Source of the DNA: Bacillota bacterium
GTDB taxonomy: Bacteria; Bacillota; Desulfotomaculia; Desulfotomaculales; VENG01
Direction: 5' to 3'
DNA length: 64,000 nucleotides
Assembly: GCA_009711705.1 (NCBI GenBank)
Contig: VENG01000032.1
Location: 105,202-169,201 of the forward strand
Shown here: piece by piece, positions 53,506 to 61,369 of the stretch
How positions within the stretch are numbered: the stretch's first letter is position 1
Layout of the letters: each line of letters opens with the position of its first letter
Position numbers and translations under genes: made by a program
The notes under the pieces: generated by a model
What the model saw: the letters and a program-made list of their open reading frames with translations, nothing else
The model's database searches: none
Told to the model about the DNA's origin: nothing

Positions 53506-53949
53506 TTGGATACGAATGACATGGCAGATCACATGTGTTTTGGCTGTAGTCCCCATAACCCTATAGGACTGAAAATGAAGTTCTTTCAGCATGGTGACAT
53601 TGTCTATACTACATTTAAAGCAGATGTGGAACACCAGGGATACAATGGTTACATGCACGGGGGGCTCATATCCACCTTGCTGGATGAAACAATGGCCCAG
53701 TGGCTGTGGATACGAAACATTCCCTGCATGACTGCCGAAATGACTGTGCGTTATAGTGAGGGAGTTCCCATTGGCAGGGAGCTACGAGTGGAATCCCGCT
53801 GTGTGGATCAAAGACGGGACCGCCTGTTTGAAATTGAAGGTAAAATAATACTACCCGGTGGAAATGTGGCTGTTCGGTCCACGGCTAAGTTTCTAAGAAT
53901 AGATATAAGCGAAATACAAAAAAACAAAAAAACAATTGGACAGGATTAA
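53506..53949 (+). CDS. PaaI-type hotdog-fold thioesterase
   Basis: A 147-residue hotdog protein. CFGCSPHNPIGLKM near the start and YNGYMHGGLISTLLDETMAQW (HGG motif with the helix aspartate/glutamate) are typical of acyl-CoA thioesterases. The start is TTG 53506 (GGGAG at 53492-53496) or ATG 53518; the earlier TTG 53452 has no ribosome binding site. The last residues (TIGQD) and the TAA stop are encoded by the first CAGGAT word of a repeat unit, so the C-terminus was probably trimmed or replaced by that insertion. Confidence 0.85.
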   Translation: MDTNDMADHMCFGCSPHNPIGLKMKFFQHGDIVYTTFKADVEHQGYNGYMHGGLISTLLDETMAQWLWIRNIPCMTAEMTVRYSEGVPIGRELRVESRCVDQRRDRLFEIEGKIILPGGNVAVRSTAKFLRIDISEIQKNKKTIGQD

Positions 53950-54310
53950 CAGGATCGACAGGATTGTTCTCTGCTCATCCACTTTAATCTACAGAGATTA
54001 AAAACAAAGAGAATAGAAAAGGTAAACACATTAGCAGGGATTACAGGATTCGCAGGATAAGGGATTAAAAGATAGCGATTAAACAATTGGTTATAAGTTT
54101 AAGCTTAAAAGAGTTAACTAAGAATTAATGTGAATTATTAAAAATATAACAAAACCGCCAAGTCAAATTAATGCTAATAAATATTATATGCAAAGAAATA
54201 ATGAAGGAAAGCAAGCAAAGCTAAAAATCCTGTTGATCCTGTTAATCCTGTCAAAACTCCCATGAACCATATACACAAACTAGAATGAAAATTTATTTTC
54301 GTAAAAAAAT
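53939..54310 (+). repeat. Repeat unit after the thioesterase gene
   Basis: No gene is seen beyond the thioesterase end. CAGGAT triplets are at 53939-53964 and 54034-54058, and the inverted triplet is at 54227-54252. The body resembles the 25.8 and 26.7 kb bodies (GTTAACTAA, TGAATTATTAAAA, CCAAGTCAAATTAATG). A tail of the 23-kb subfamily (ATACACAAACTAGAATG, TTTTCGTAAAAAA) follows to about 54310. Confidence 0.85.
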
Positions 54311-54326
54311 AGCAAAGATCCAAATT

Positions 54327-54445
54327 GTCATTCTGAGTGCAGCGAAGAATCTGAGTATTTATGCGACTTTCAAGATTCTTCATTTCACTTCGTTCCATTC
54401 AGGGGATGACATGAATCTGGACTTTTTCAGCAGTCCCGGACGGGT
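54327..54445. repeat. Dispersed CATTCTGAGTGCAGCGAAGAAT-type repeat, second copy
   Basis: GTCATTCTGAGTGCAGCGAA (from 54327) is partly inverted 50 bases later (AGATTCTTCATTTCACTTCG to GGGGATGAC, ending about 54412) and is followed by CTGGACTTTTTCAGCAGTC, as in the copy at 46990. It is not coding. Confidence 0.75.
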
Positions 54446-54499
54446 CCTCTTGTTTCCTTGCTTAAAAGTATTGTTTGGGTCTTGGCTTATGGATCTTTT

Positions 54500-54805
54500 T
54501 TTCTTTGACAGGATTACAGGATTTGCAGGATGCTTTAGGGTAGTGCTTTGGGGTCTTAAAAAACATTTTATAATTATTTGTTTTAATATATTGGACTGGT
54601 CCATAAGCTCTGTTTGGTGATAAAGACATTCGATTGCATTTTTCTATTTTTTAACAATCCTGTAGATCCTGTAAATCCTGTCTAAAAAAATTGTTTACCC
54701 CAAAGCCTCACATACAAAGCCTTTTATCCCGCTTATCCCATCAAAACTCACATAAACCATATACACAAACTAGTATGAAAAGCTACATTTTCGTAAAAAA
54801 AATTA
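54500..54805 (+). repeat. Repeat unit upstream of the HD-domain gene (23-kb subfamily)
   Basis: CAGGAT triplet 54507-54531 and inverted triplet 54657-54682 enclose a body nearly the same as the tandem units at 23.1-23.7 kb (AGGGTAGTGCTTTGGGGTCT, TGGACTGGTCCATAAGCTCT). It ends in the same ATACACAAACTAG tail. No gene is seen. Confidence 0.9.
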
Positions 54806-54826
54806 AATGAAAGGAGAGATGGTTTT

Positions 54827-55378
54827 TTGAATAGAGAACAAGCCTATGAACTATTAACACAACATTTGACTACTCAAAATTTAATCAATCATTCCTTAGC
54901 AGTGGAAGCAGTTATGCGGCGCTTAGCCCGGCATTTTAACGAGGATGAGGAACTTTGGGGCTTGGCCGGTCTGCTTCATGACATCGATTATGATAACACC
55001 AAAGATGATCCGGCGAAACATAGTTTAATGGGAGCCGAGATGCTGGCTGAGCAGGGGTTTTCAGACGAGCTGGTTTATGCCGTTAAAGTACATAACGAGA
55101 TCCATGGCTTACCGCGAGAGAGTCTTCTAGACAAGGCTCTTTATGCCACCGATCCCCTCACAGGCTTAATTGTGGCGGGTGCTCTGATAAGACCGGAAAA
55201 GAAATTAGAAGCAGTAAAGGTTAAATCACTGCTGAAACGTTTTAACGAAAAATCCTTTGCCCGGGGTGCAAACCGCGACCAGATATCAAGCTGTTCTGAA
55301 TTAGGACTGTCCCTGGAGGAATTCCTCAACATGGGTTTAGAGGCCATGCAGGGTGTTGCAGTTGAAATGGGACTTTAA
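54827..55378 (+). CDS. HD-domain (HDIG) hydrolase-like protein
   Basis: A 183-residue single-domain HD protein. Metal ligands are His22 (NHSLAVE), the HD pair in GLLHDIDYD (about 50-58), HSLMGAEML and later VKVHNEIHG. Such proteins are phosphohydrolases acting on nucleotides or are annotated as HDIG proteins; the substrate is unknown. TTG 54827 follows AAGGAGAG. Confidence 0.85.
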   Translation: MNREQAYELLTQHLTTQNLINHSLAVEAVMRRLARHFNEDEELWGLAGLLHDIDYDNTKDDPAKHSLMGAEMLAEQGFSDELVYAVKVHNEIHGLPRESLLDKALYATDPLTGLIVAGALIRPEKKLEAVKVKSLLKRFNEKSFARGANRDQISSCSELGLSLEEFLNMGLEAMQGVAVEMGL

Positions 55379-55380
55379 CC

Positions 55381-55409
55381 TTGAACAGCAGGTGTCGATG
55401 TGGTACAAT
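55381..55409 (+). promoter_or_regulatory. Sigma-A promoter for smpB
   Basis: TTGAAC (55381-55386) and TACAAT (55404-55409) are 17 bases apart, directly after the HD gene. A hairpin with a T run (GCCCTTAA 55455-55462 with TTAAGGGC 55474-55481, then TTTTGTTTT) lies between this promoter and smpB and looks like an attenuator. Confidence 0.65.
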
Positions 55410-55454
55410 ATAATTCCAATGGGTTCACATGTAATCACAATTGTTGGAAGTACT

Positions 55455-55490
55455 GCCCTTAACCCGGATCGGATTAAGGGCTTTTGTTTT
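55455..55490 (+). terminator. Terminator-like hairpin in the smpB leader
   Basis: GCCCTTAA and TTAAGGGC form the stem with inner CC/GG pairs, followed by TTTTGTTTT. It ends 15 bases before the smpB start, so it may be conditional. Confidence 0.65.
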
Positions 55491-55504
55491 CGGGGTGATT
55501 TAAA

Positions 55505-55954
55505 ATGGCCGACAAAACAGTAACTGTAAACAGGAAAGCCCGGCATGAGTTTCATATTCTGGAAAGTTTTGAGGCCGGAATTGCGCTGACCGGTACCGAA
55601 GTTAAGTCCCTGCGTGCCAACAAGGCTAACCTTCAAGATAGTTTTGCCCGCGTTGAAAATTCTGAACTTATACTGTATAATATGCATATAAGCCATTATG
55701 AGCAGGGAAATCAGTTTAACCATGAGCCCAAAAGGCCGCGCAAGCTCTTGGTGCACAAACGGGAGATAATGCGCCTGCTCGGTAAGACTCAGGAAAAAGG
55801 CCTTACCATGGTACCCTTGAAAGTCTACTTTACCCGGGGCAAAGCAAAGATAGAACTGGCCCTGGCTAAAGGTAAAAAGGTTCATGACAAGCGCGAAACC
55901 ATCAAAGAACGTGATGCTAAGCGTGAAATGGAAAGAGCCATGAAGGCTAGATAA
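55505..55954 (+). CDS. smpB: SsrA-binding protein SmpB
   Basis: A 149-residue SmpB, the essential partner of tmRNA in ribosome rescue. The OB-fold body shows NRKARHEFHILESFEAGI, LTGTEVKSLRANKANLQDSFA and EPKRPRKLLVHKREI; the basic C-terminal tail (DKRETIKERDAKREMERAMK) inserts into the mRNA channel. GGGGTGATTT precedes ATG 55505. The tmRNA gene begins 16 bases downstream. Confidence 0.97.
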   Translation: MADKTVTVNRKARHEFHILESFEAGIALTGTEVKSLRANKANLQDSFARVENSELILYNMHISHYEQGNQFNHEPKRPRKLLVHKREIMRLLGKTQEKGLTMVPLKVYFTRGKAKIELALAKGKKVHDKRETIKERDAKREMERAMKAR

Positions 55955-55970
55955 CTTTAAAATAAAATAT

Positions 55971-56331
55971 GGGGGCGACACGGTTTCGACGGAGGAAGTA
56001 GTGGCAGGAGTAGCGAGCCGGGATTTCATCCACCCCGTTAAACGGTGAAAAGGCTTATAGTTGCCGACGAAAACTATGCAATGGCTGCCTAACTTAGGTT
56101 AAGGTATCCCATCCAGCCCATCTAAGCCTGCGTGGTGGAATCTGGGTGTCAAATTAGCGGGCTTACCCTTAGGCCGACTCTCGTAAGCACAAGGGGACAT
56201 TTAACGAGATAGATCCTGCGAAGCCCGGTTGTGGGCGTCAATGGATCGAAATCTAAAGCACAGCCTGCGCTCGGAGAGACTCCTGTGGCGTTTCTTTCGG
56301 ACGGTGGGTTCGACTCCCCCCGCCTCCACCA
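55971..56331 (+). ncRNA. ssrA: Transfer-messenger RNA (tmRNA)
   Basis: The gene runs from GGGGGCGACACGG to CGCCTCCACCA. The 5' GGGGGCG pairs with the 3' CGCCTCC to form the acceptor stem, and GGGTTCGACTCCC gives the T arm. The tag frame is GCC GAC GAA AAC TAT GCA ATG GCT GCC TAA (56063-56092), encoding the tag peptide ADENYAMAA. The CCA end is encoded. The last 79 bases also encode, on the other strand, the C-terminus of the adjacent recombinase, so the 3' end is an integration site. Confidence 0.97.
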
Positions 56332-57845
56332 GGTAAAACCACAGACACCTTGAAGATCACTTCAATGGTGTCTTTCTTTACGATGACCTTGTCCACAAAC
56401 TTTTCTACCACCTGCTTGCGTTTTTCAGGGTCGGTGCTTTGCAGCCATTTAAAATACTGTTTGAGATAATTGGTGATATCAGCAACCGAGATTAATTCTT
56501 TTTCCTGTTTGATTCTCCATTCATGGATTCTGCTTTCCAGGATGGATTTTTTATTTTCAAGCTTTTTAAGTTGTTCCGTTAAAGCTTTAATGACTCCACC
56601 GCCCTCGGTGATGGCCTCCACAATGTTTTCGATCTGCTTCTCTAACTTGGCGATTTCTTTTTCCTGATATTCTGCCTCGTTAATTGATTCGGATTTATCC
56701 TTTTTATATTGGTCGTGAAGTTTCTGGGCTAAAACAGGAATGGTTTTTTTGTTTAAGACCTCTGACTCCAGCTTAGAAATAACATATTCCTCTATGTCCG
56801 GTTTATTTATTTTTTCGTTGGTGCACTCTTTGGTTCTCTTGGCGTTGTTGCACTCATAATAATGTCTCTTTCTGTACTCCTTGGATACCTTTGTGCGGTA
56901 ACTGGAGGATGTTCCAATCATGCGCATGCCGCACTCTCCACACTTTATAAGTCCTGAGAGCAGGTAGACTACTTTATTTTTGAATCGCCCGCAGGCATGA
57001 TTTTTTTGGTTTTTATCCATTCTCTCCTGCACCTTCCAAAATATTTCTGGTGGGACGATTACCGGCATAGCATCGGGAATTTCGATTATCTCCTCTGCAT
57101 TTTTACTCTTGTGATTATTGCGGGTCCCGTTCAATGATTTACTGGCAGATTTATTAAAAGTATAAATACCAACATATTTACGGTTTCGCAAAATGTCATG
57201 CAAGCCATTTTTACTGAACGGTCGCCCAAGCTTTGTCTTATGGCCTTGCTCTCGGAGTGCGTTGAGTATGTCACCGTACCCGTGGCCTGTCGCATAGGTT
57301 TCGAAAATCAGTCGTACTGCCCGGGCCTCTTCCTCGTTAATTATATACTTTTTGTTTTTATCGACGTCATAGCCTAGGGGAGGGATGCCACCACAGTGTT
57401 TTGCCTGCATAGCAGTTTCGCGCATACCCTTCATAACTTCCCGGGCCAGGTTCTTGGAATAGTATTCCGCCATTCCCTCGATCAATGATTCCAGAAGGAT
57501 GGATTCCGGGCTGTCATCCAGGTGTTCCAGAACGGATTCCAGCCTGACGTTCATTTGCCGGAGCTCCCGCCGGTAAAAGGCGCTGTCGTACCTGTTACGG
57601 GCAAACCTGTCTAATTTATGTACTAAAAGAACATCTACTTTAACGAAACCGTTTTTGATGTCTTGTATCATCTGTAAAAATCCAGGCCGGTCGTCCGTCA
57701 TTGCTGACCTGGCTTCATCAGTATAAACTTTTATTACAGAATACCCTTTTTCCTCAGCATAATCGGTGCAGGCCCGGACCTGGGCAGTAATACTTTCCTC
57801 ACGTTGGTTGTCACTGCTAAAGCGGGCATAAATTGCTGCGCGCAT
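56253..57845 (-). CDS. Large serine recombinase integrated at ssrA
   Basis: A 530-residue large serine recombinase. The resolvase catalytic domain (1-150) has Ser10 in YARFSSDNQ and the conserved arginines in KLDRFARNR; then come the recombinase domain (about 155-270), a zinc ribbon (CGECGMRM..YYECNN..CTN), and a long coiled coil (about 375-450). The ATG at 57845 follows GAGGTG; a GTG at 57854 overlaps that site. The final 26 codons lie inside ssrA, so the C-terminus (GGGGGSRTHRPKET...) comes from the tmRNA gene, implying that the element integrated at the ssrA 3' end. The other attachment end is not found in this window. Confidence 0.93.
   Translation of the reverse strand: MRAAIYARFSSDNQREESITAQVRACTDYAEEKGYSVIKVYTDEARSAMTDDRPGFLQMIQDIKNGFVKVDVLLVHKLDRFARNRYDSAFYRRELRQMNVRLESVLEHLDDSPESILLESLIEGMAEYYSKNLAREVMKGMRETAMQAKHCGGIPPLGYDVDKNKKYIINEEEARAVRLIFETYATGHGYGDILNALREQGHKTKLGRPFSKNGLHDILRNRKYVGIYTFNKSASKSLNGTRNNHKSKNAEEIIEIPDAMPVIVPPEIFWKVQERMDKNQKNHACGRFKNKVVYLLSGLIKCGECGMRMIGTSSSYRTKVSKEYRKRHYYECNNAKRTKECTNEKINKPDIEEYVISKLESEVLNKKTIPVLAQKLHDQYKKDKSESINEAEYQEKEIAKLEKQIENIVEAITEGGGVIKALTEQLKKLENKKSILESRIHEWRIKQEKELISVADITNYLKQYFKWLQSTDPEKRKQVVEKFVDKVIVKKDTIEVIFKVSVVLPGGGGGSRTHRPKETPQESLRAQAVL
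56310..56345. other. Presumed attachment site (element-ssrA junction)
   Basis: The recombinase gene abuts the ssrA 3' end and runs through it. The exact crossover core cannot be defined from one junction; a second copy of the ssrA end is not seen elsewhere in the window. Confidence 0.5.
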
Positions 57846-57944
57846 GGTTGTCACCTCATATTACGATGTTGTCTTTTATCTATTCCCTATATTATTAAAG
57901 AAAACCGCTACTTTTAGTGTCGGGTTTTCCTGCCTTTGTCACAA

Positions 57945-58050
57945 GCAGTTAACCAATTCGACACATCCACTTCAACTTCTATTAAATATCCTTCCAACCC
58001 GTGCAGCGCAACGCTTTTGACAATTGGAGCATGTTGTCCTCCATCTAACG
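57945..58050 (-). pseudogene. Decayed 5' fragment of comM (YifB-type Mg chelatase-like), copy 1
   Basis: Read on the minus strand with one frameshift, the segment encodes ATG CTC.. then VALHGLEGYLIEVEVDVSN, the N-terminal signature of ComM/YifB. It breaks off after about 30 codons. A GGAGG-like site lies just before the ATG. A second, diverged copy lies at 61375-61475, also on the minus strand. The rest of 57846-58278 holds no gene; an inverted repeat CTAACACA/TGTGTTAG (58155-58192) lies before the agr genes and could be a regulator site. Confidence 0.6.
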
Positions 58051-58278
58051 TGTACAAATATTTGCAGGTTAATAATTCCTTAATAACTTTAAAATTCCTG
58101 CAAAGGGTGAAGGAATGAGTTGCGAGAATCCATCCTTATGTTGTTATGAAAAATCTAACACAACTGTATCTCTTTCAAATAGTATGTGTTAGAAAATTTA
58201 TCTATATTTTTTACGAGGAGTTTAGGATTTTGTGACGAAATTTGTAACGTTTACCATTTCAATGATTGGAGGGGACCT

Positions 58279-58737
58279 ATGGAAAGCCTTTTATTTTTCC
58301 TACAAGGCATACCTGAGTCAGCCGGCATCGTTGCTGTAAGTTTGGCTGTAGCTAGAGTCCCATTAAGATGGGGCCGTATTTTGCTCATTGGGGCTTTATT
58401 GGCACTTTTAATTTTCATGATTCGAGCATTACCTTTTACTTTTGGATTACATACTATGGTCATGCTGTTATTGACAGTTCTTTTTATAACTAAAACTACT
58501 TATACTTCTTTAACTAAAAGTTTTGTAGCCGTTTTTGCTAGTGCCCTTTTACTAGCGACACTTGAGATTTTACTTCATGAATTTTTCTTTAGTTTAATCG
58601 GTTTAGAGACCCAAAAAATTGTTTCTGATTATTTAATTTGGAAGTTAATTGGACTGCCTCAGGCCTTTCTGATGCTCATTGTCTCAATTTTGATTTCATG
58701 GTTTTACAAACCTTTCGAAAGTGCGTGGAAAAAATGA
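58279..58737 (+). CDS. Polytopic membrane protein of the agr locus
   Basis: A 152-residue protein with about five membrane helices covering most of the chain (VAVSLAVARVPLRWGRILLIGALLALL-type segments) and no soluble domain. It resembles the membrane input part of sensor kinases found next to agr-type loci but has no kinase domain; that likeness is an impression, not a test. ATG 58279 follows GGAGGGG, and its TGA stop overlaps the agrB ATG (ATGA), so the two are translationally coupled. Confidence 0.7.
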   Translation: MESLLFFLQGIPESAGIVAVSLAVARVPLRWGRILLIGALLALLIFMIRALPFTFGLHTMVMLLLTVLFITKTTYTSLTKSFVAVFASALLLATLEILLHEFFFSLIGLETQKIVSDYLIWKLIGLPQAFLMLIVSILISWFYKPFESAWKK

Positions 58738-59369
58738 GTTATCTACCTTTTAGCACAAGGTTAGCAAGTTATCTAACAGCTCGAAGCGGTGTTTCTCCGG
58801 AGAAGGAAGTCATTTTGACCTACATAATTGAAGTTTTGATAATTAACTTATTAAATGTCATTTTTACACTAATGCTTGGTTGGGTTCTTGGAGTGTTTCA
58901 TGTTACCCTAGCCTGCCTATTAGCTGTAATCCTATTTAGACATACCGCCGGAGGGGCTCACTCTCAATCTCCTATTCGTTGTGCCTTTATTACAATCCTT
59001 GTTTTTCCGATTATGGGGCTGTCGGCAACATTTATTTCAACCATTAATGCAACGTTCATTAATGGCTTGTCAGTGATAGGAATTATCACTATTTTACTAT
59101 CGGTAATCATTTTAGCACCGGTGGATTCTTCAGCTGCTCCCATTATTTCGGATTCTAGGAGAGCAAAATTAAAAGCATTGTCCTTACTTATTGTTTGTTT
59201 GGTTTCATTAGTTTTAGTAAACCTAAGCATTAGTTCATGGGAAGGCGCTCGGGAAATCCAAAGTGGTTTAGCTTTAAGTATGTTGTGGACTAGCTTTATT
59301 TTAAGCAAACTCGGACATCGCTTTATATCTCTTATAGATAGGCTAAATGTACCAAAGGTAAGGAGGTGA
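58734..59369 (+). CDS. agrB: AgrB-type peptide processing and export protease
   Basis: A 211-residue membrane endopeptidase of the accessory gene regulator B family, which cuts and cyclises the AgrD propeptide. The conserved FRHTAGGAH (68-76) supplies the catalytic His76 and Cys83 lies in PIRCAF, matching the His/Cys spacing of staphylococcal AgrB. About six membrane segments are present. agrD follows after 4 bases with GGAGGTG at its head, as expected. Confidence 0.93.
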   Translation: MSYLPFSTRLASYLTARSGVSPEKEVILTYIIEVLIINLLNVIFTLMLGWVLGVFHVTLACLLAVILFRHTAGGAHSQSPIRCAFITILVFPIMGLSATFISTINATFINGLSVIGIITILLSVIILAPVDSSAAPIISDSRRAKLKALSLLIVCLVSLVLVNLSISSWEGAREIQSGLALSMLWTSFILSKLGHRFISLIDRLNVPKVRR

Positions 59370-59373
59370 TAAT

Positions 59374-59505
59374 ATGAAAAAAATTGGGTACAGGTTGTTT
59401 GGATTCGCGGTTGCAACACTACTTTTCCTAGCTAATGTTGCCGCTGCCTCAGCGTGTGTTTTCTCACAATATCAGTCAGAAGTTCCAGAGTCATTGCGCA
59501 AATAA
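59374..59505 (+). CDS. agrD: Cyclic autoinducing peptide precursor AgrD
   Basis: A 43-residue AgrD: amphipathic/hydrophobic leader (1-27), a small core starting at Cys28 and an acidic recognition tail ending VPESLRK. By alignment with clostridial AgrD (where the tail begins about HQPKVPESL), the five-residue core CVFSQ would be cyclised as a thiolactone, with YQSEVPESLRK removed. GGAGGTG (59361-59367) precedes ATG 59374. It is too short for usual gene lists. Confidence 0.9.
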   Translation: MKKIGYRLFGFAVATLLFLANVAAASACVFSQYQSEVPESLRK

Positions 59506-59506
59506 G

Positions 59507-59536
59507 AGAAAGAGGTGGCATGCCACCTCTTTCTTA
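59507..59536 (+). terminator. Terminator of the agr operon
   Basis: A perfect 28-base palindrome (AGAAAGAGGTGGCA and its complement) right after the agrD stop, ending in CTTTCTT. Confidence 0.75.
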
Positions 59537-59567
59537 AGTGTCTCTATTCTAGAGGTGATTTTTGAGG

Positions 59568-61262
59568 ATGACCATCCCTGAGAAAGATAGAAGTAATGAT
59601 ATAAATGAGTACATAACAGGCACACACATGTTTTGCCTTGTAATCTTATTCTCGGTATTAATTTTTGATAATAATAAGTTTTCTAATAATATTTATCCGG
59701 GAATAAATGTTAAGTTTTGTGTCTTATTGATAATTATTTCATGTGGTGTTGTATTGCTTTACAATACTAGGGGTTATTTTAATTCAAAAGGTAATAGATC
59801 ATTTTATTGTTTGGATTATATTTACGTATCCTTTCCTCTTTTAGTTGCAATCCTTATATTATTTATTTCAGAAGAATATATTCTTTACCGTGAGGTAGTC
59901 TTATTTCTACCAATATTTGTTGCTGCATCTTTGATGGGAAAGATACCCGGACTAATTATGTCTACGGTATGTTGTATAGTCATGACTACTTACAATATAA
60001 ATATTATGAATCAAAACTTTTATCAAGCTATTAATGAAAGCATATTTGTTCTCAGTTCAATGTATGTCGCAGGCTGGTTCATTGGTGGTATCTCAGATAT
60101 TGAATTGAAACACAGGAAACAACTTGCACACATGGCTAATACAGACATGCTTAGTGGCCTTTACAACCACCGCTATTTCCAGGAACAACTGAAACGACAC
60201 TTTAAAAAGGTATCAGAAAATAACCCTCTTTCACTTATAATTGTCGATATTGATTACTTTAAGCATTACAACGACGGTTTAGGGCATGTGGAAGGGGACA
60301 ACGTTATAAAGATTATTGGGGGAATCCTGAGGGACGAAATCGCGAAACCAGGTTTTGCAGCTAGGTACGGAGGGGAAGAGTTCGTTGCCGTTTTGCCCGG
60401 GTGCTCCTCAAAAAAAGCTATGAAAATAGCAGAAGGTATTAGGACAAAAGTAGAAAATCAAAGTTTTTATGGGGGAAATTATCAGCCAGGAGGAAAGGTG
60501 ACTATTTCTTGTGGGATATCTACAAGTCCAACGCATGCAATAAGTTCTAGGGAGCTTATTAAGCAAGCGGATTATGCCCTTTATAGGGCCAAAAATATTA
60601 AGAAAAACAAAGTTGAATTATATTTCTCTGTATTTGATGATCTCGAACTTGGAGAAAATGAAAAGGAACTTATTAATTCAATAAAAACGCTGGTTTCTGT
60701 TATCAACGCTAAGGACCGATATACTTATGGTCATTCAGAGAGAGTGACAGATTATTCCGTAAAACTAGCCACTAAGGTCGGAGTTGCTGAAGATGATATC
60801 AAACTATTACAATACGCAGCCTTTTTACACGATATTGGTAAAATAGAAATCGACAGAGATACTTTAAATAGCCCTCATCGGTTAAGTGAAAAGCAGTGGA
60901 CATCTTTAAAGCAACATCCACAGTGGGGTAGTGACATTGTCAAATCCGTATCGACATTAACGCCAATAGTACCGGTAATTCTTTATCATCATGAAAATTA
61001 CGATGGTTCTGGTTATCCCCAAGGGTTAAAAGGTCAAGACATACCGCTATTGGCTAGAATCGTAAGGATTGCCGACAGTTATGATGCAATGACGTCACAC
61101 CGGCCATACAAACGAAATCTTACACCAGAAGAGGCAATTCAAGAAATAGAGCGCTGTTCCGGAACGATGTTTGATCCCATATTAGTGAAACACGTCAGAG
61201 ATGTAATTTTTAAAGTATCACCAAGCGAGAAGCAAATTAATCCAAATGGATTGAATCTATAA
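59568..61262 (+). CDS. Membrane GGDEF / HD-GYP hybrid protein
   Basis: A 564-residue protein: membrane region of about five to six helices (1-180), a GGDEF diguanylate cyclase domain (about 185-350, active-site GGEEF in ARYGGEEFVAV) and an HD-GYP c-di-GMP phosphodiesterase domain (about 365-550, HDIGK and HHENYDGSGYPQGLKG). The allosteric RxxD site before GGEEF is missing (AKPG instead). It can therefore in principle make and degrade c-di-GMP. It lies directly behind agrBD, where a histidine kinase AgrC is normally found. Start is ATG 59568 (AGAGGTG 10 bases upstream) or TTG 59562. Confidence 0.9.
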   Translation: MTIPEKDRSNDINEYITGTHMFCLVILFSVLIFDNNKFSNNIYPGINVKFCVLLIIISCGVVLLYNTRGYFNSKGNRSFYCLDYIYVSFPLLVAILILFISEEYILYREVVLFLPIFVAASLMGKIPGLIMSTVCCIVMTTYNINIMNQNFYQAINESIFVLSSMYVAGWFIGGISDIELKHRKQLAHMANTDMLSGLYNHRYFQEQLKRHFKKVSENNPLSLIIVDIDYFKHYNDGLGHVEGDNVIKIIGGILRDEIAKPGFAARYGGEEFVAVLPGCSSKKAMKIAEGIRTKVENQSFYGGNYQPGGKVTISCGISTSPTHAISSRELIKQADYALYRAKNIKKNKVELYFSVFDDLELGENEKELINSIKTLVSVINAKDRYTYGHSERVTDYSVKLATKVGVAEDDIKLLQYAAFLHDIGKIEIDRDTLNSPHRLSEKQWTSLKQHPQWGSDIVKSVSTLTPIVPVILYHHENYDGSGYPQGLKGQDIPLLARIVRIADSYDAMTSHRPYKRNLTPEEAIQEIERCSGTMFDPILVKHVRDVIFKVSPSEKQINPNGLNL

Positions 61263-61277
61263 AAAGACATCATAAAT

Positions 61278-61324
61278 AAAAACGGCAACTAAATCTCCAT
61301 TAATGTGATTTGGTTGCCGTTTTT
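61278..61324. terminator. Bidirectional terminator after the GGDEF/HD-GYP gene
   Basis: AAAAACGGCAAC (61278-61289) pairs with GTTGCCGTTTTT (61313-61324), with further AAATC/GATTT pairing inside and A/T runs on both sides. Confidence 0.88.
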
Positions 61325-61369
61325 CTATTACCCGTAAATGCGTCTCTGGAATATGGTCCGGCATTCTCG

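Noticed and set aside
56310..56331. A tRNA gene at the T-loop-like GGTTCGACTCC
   Set aside because: This is the tRNA-like end of ssrA; no other tRNA arms are present.
57945..58050. Right-hand attachment site of the ssrA island
   Set aside because: It shares only ATTCGAC-type words with the ssrA end and is explained better as a comM fragment.
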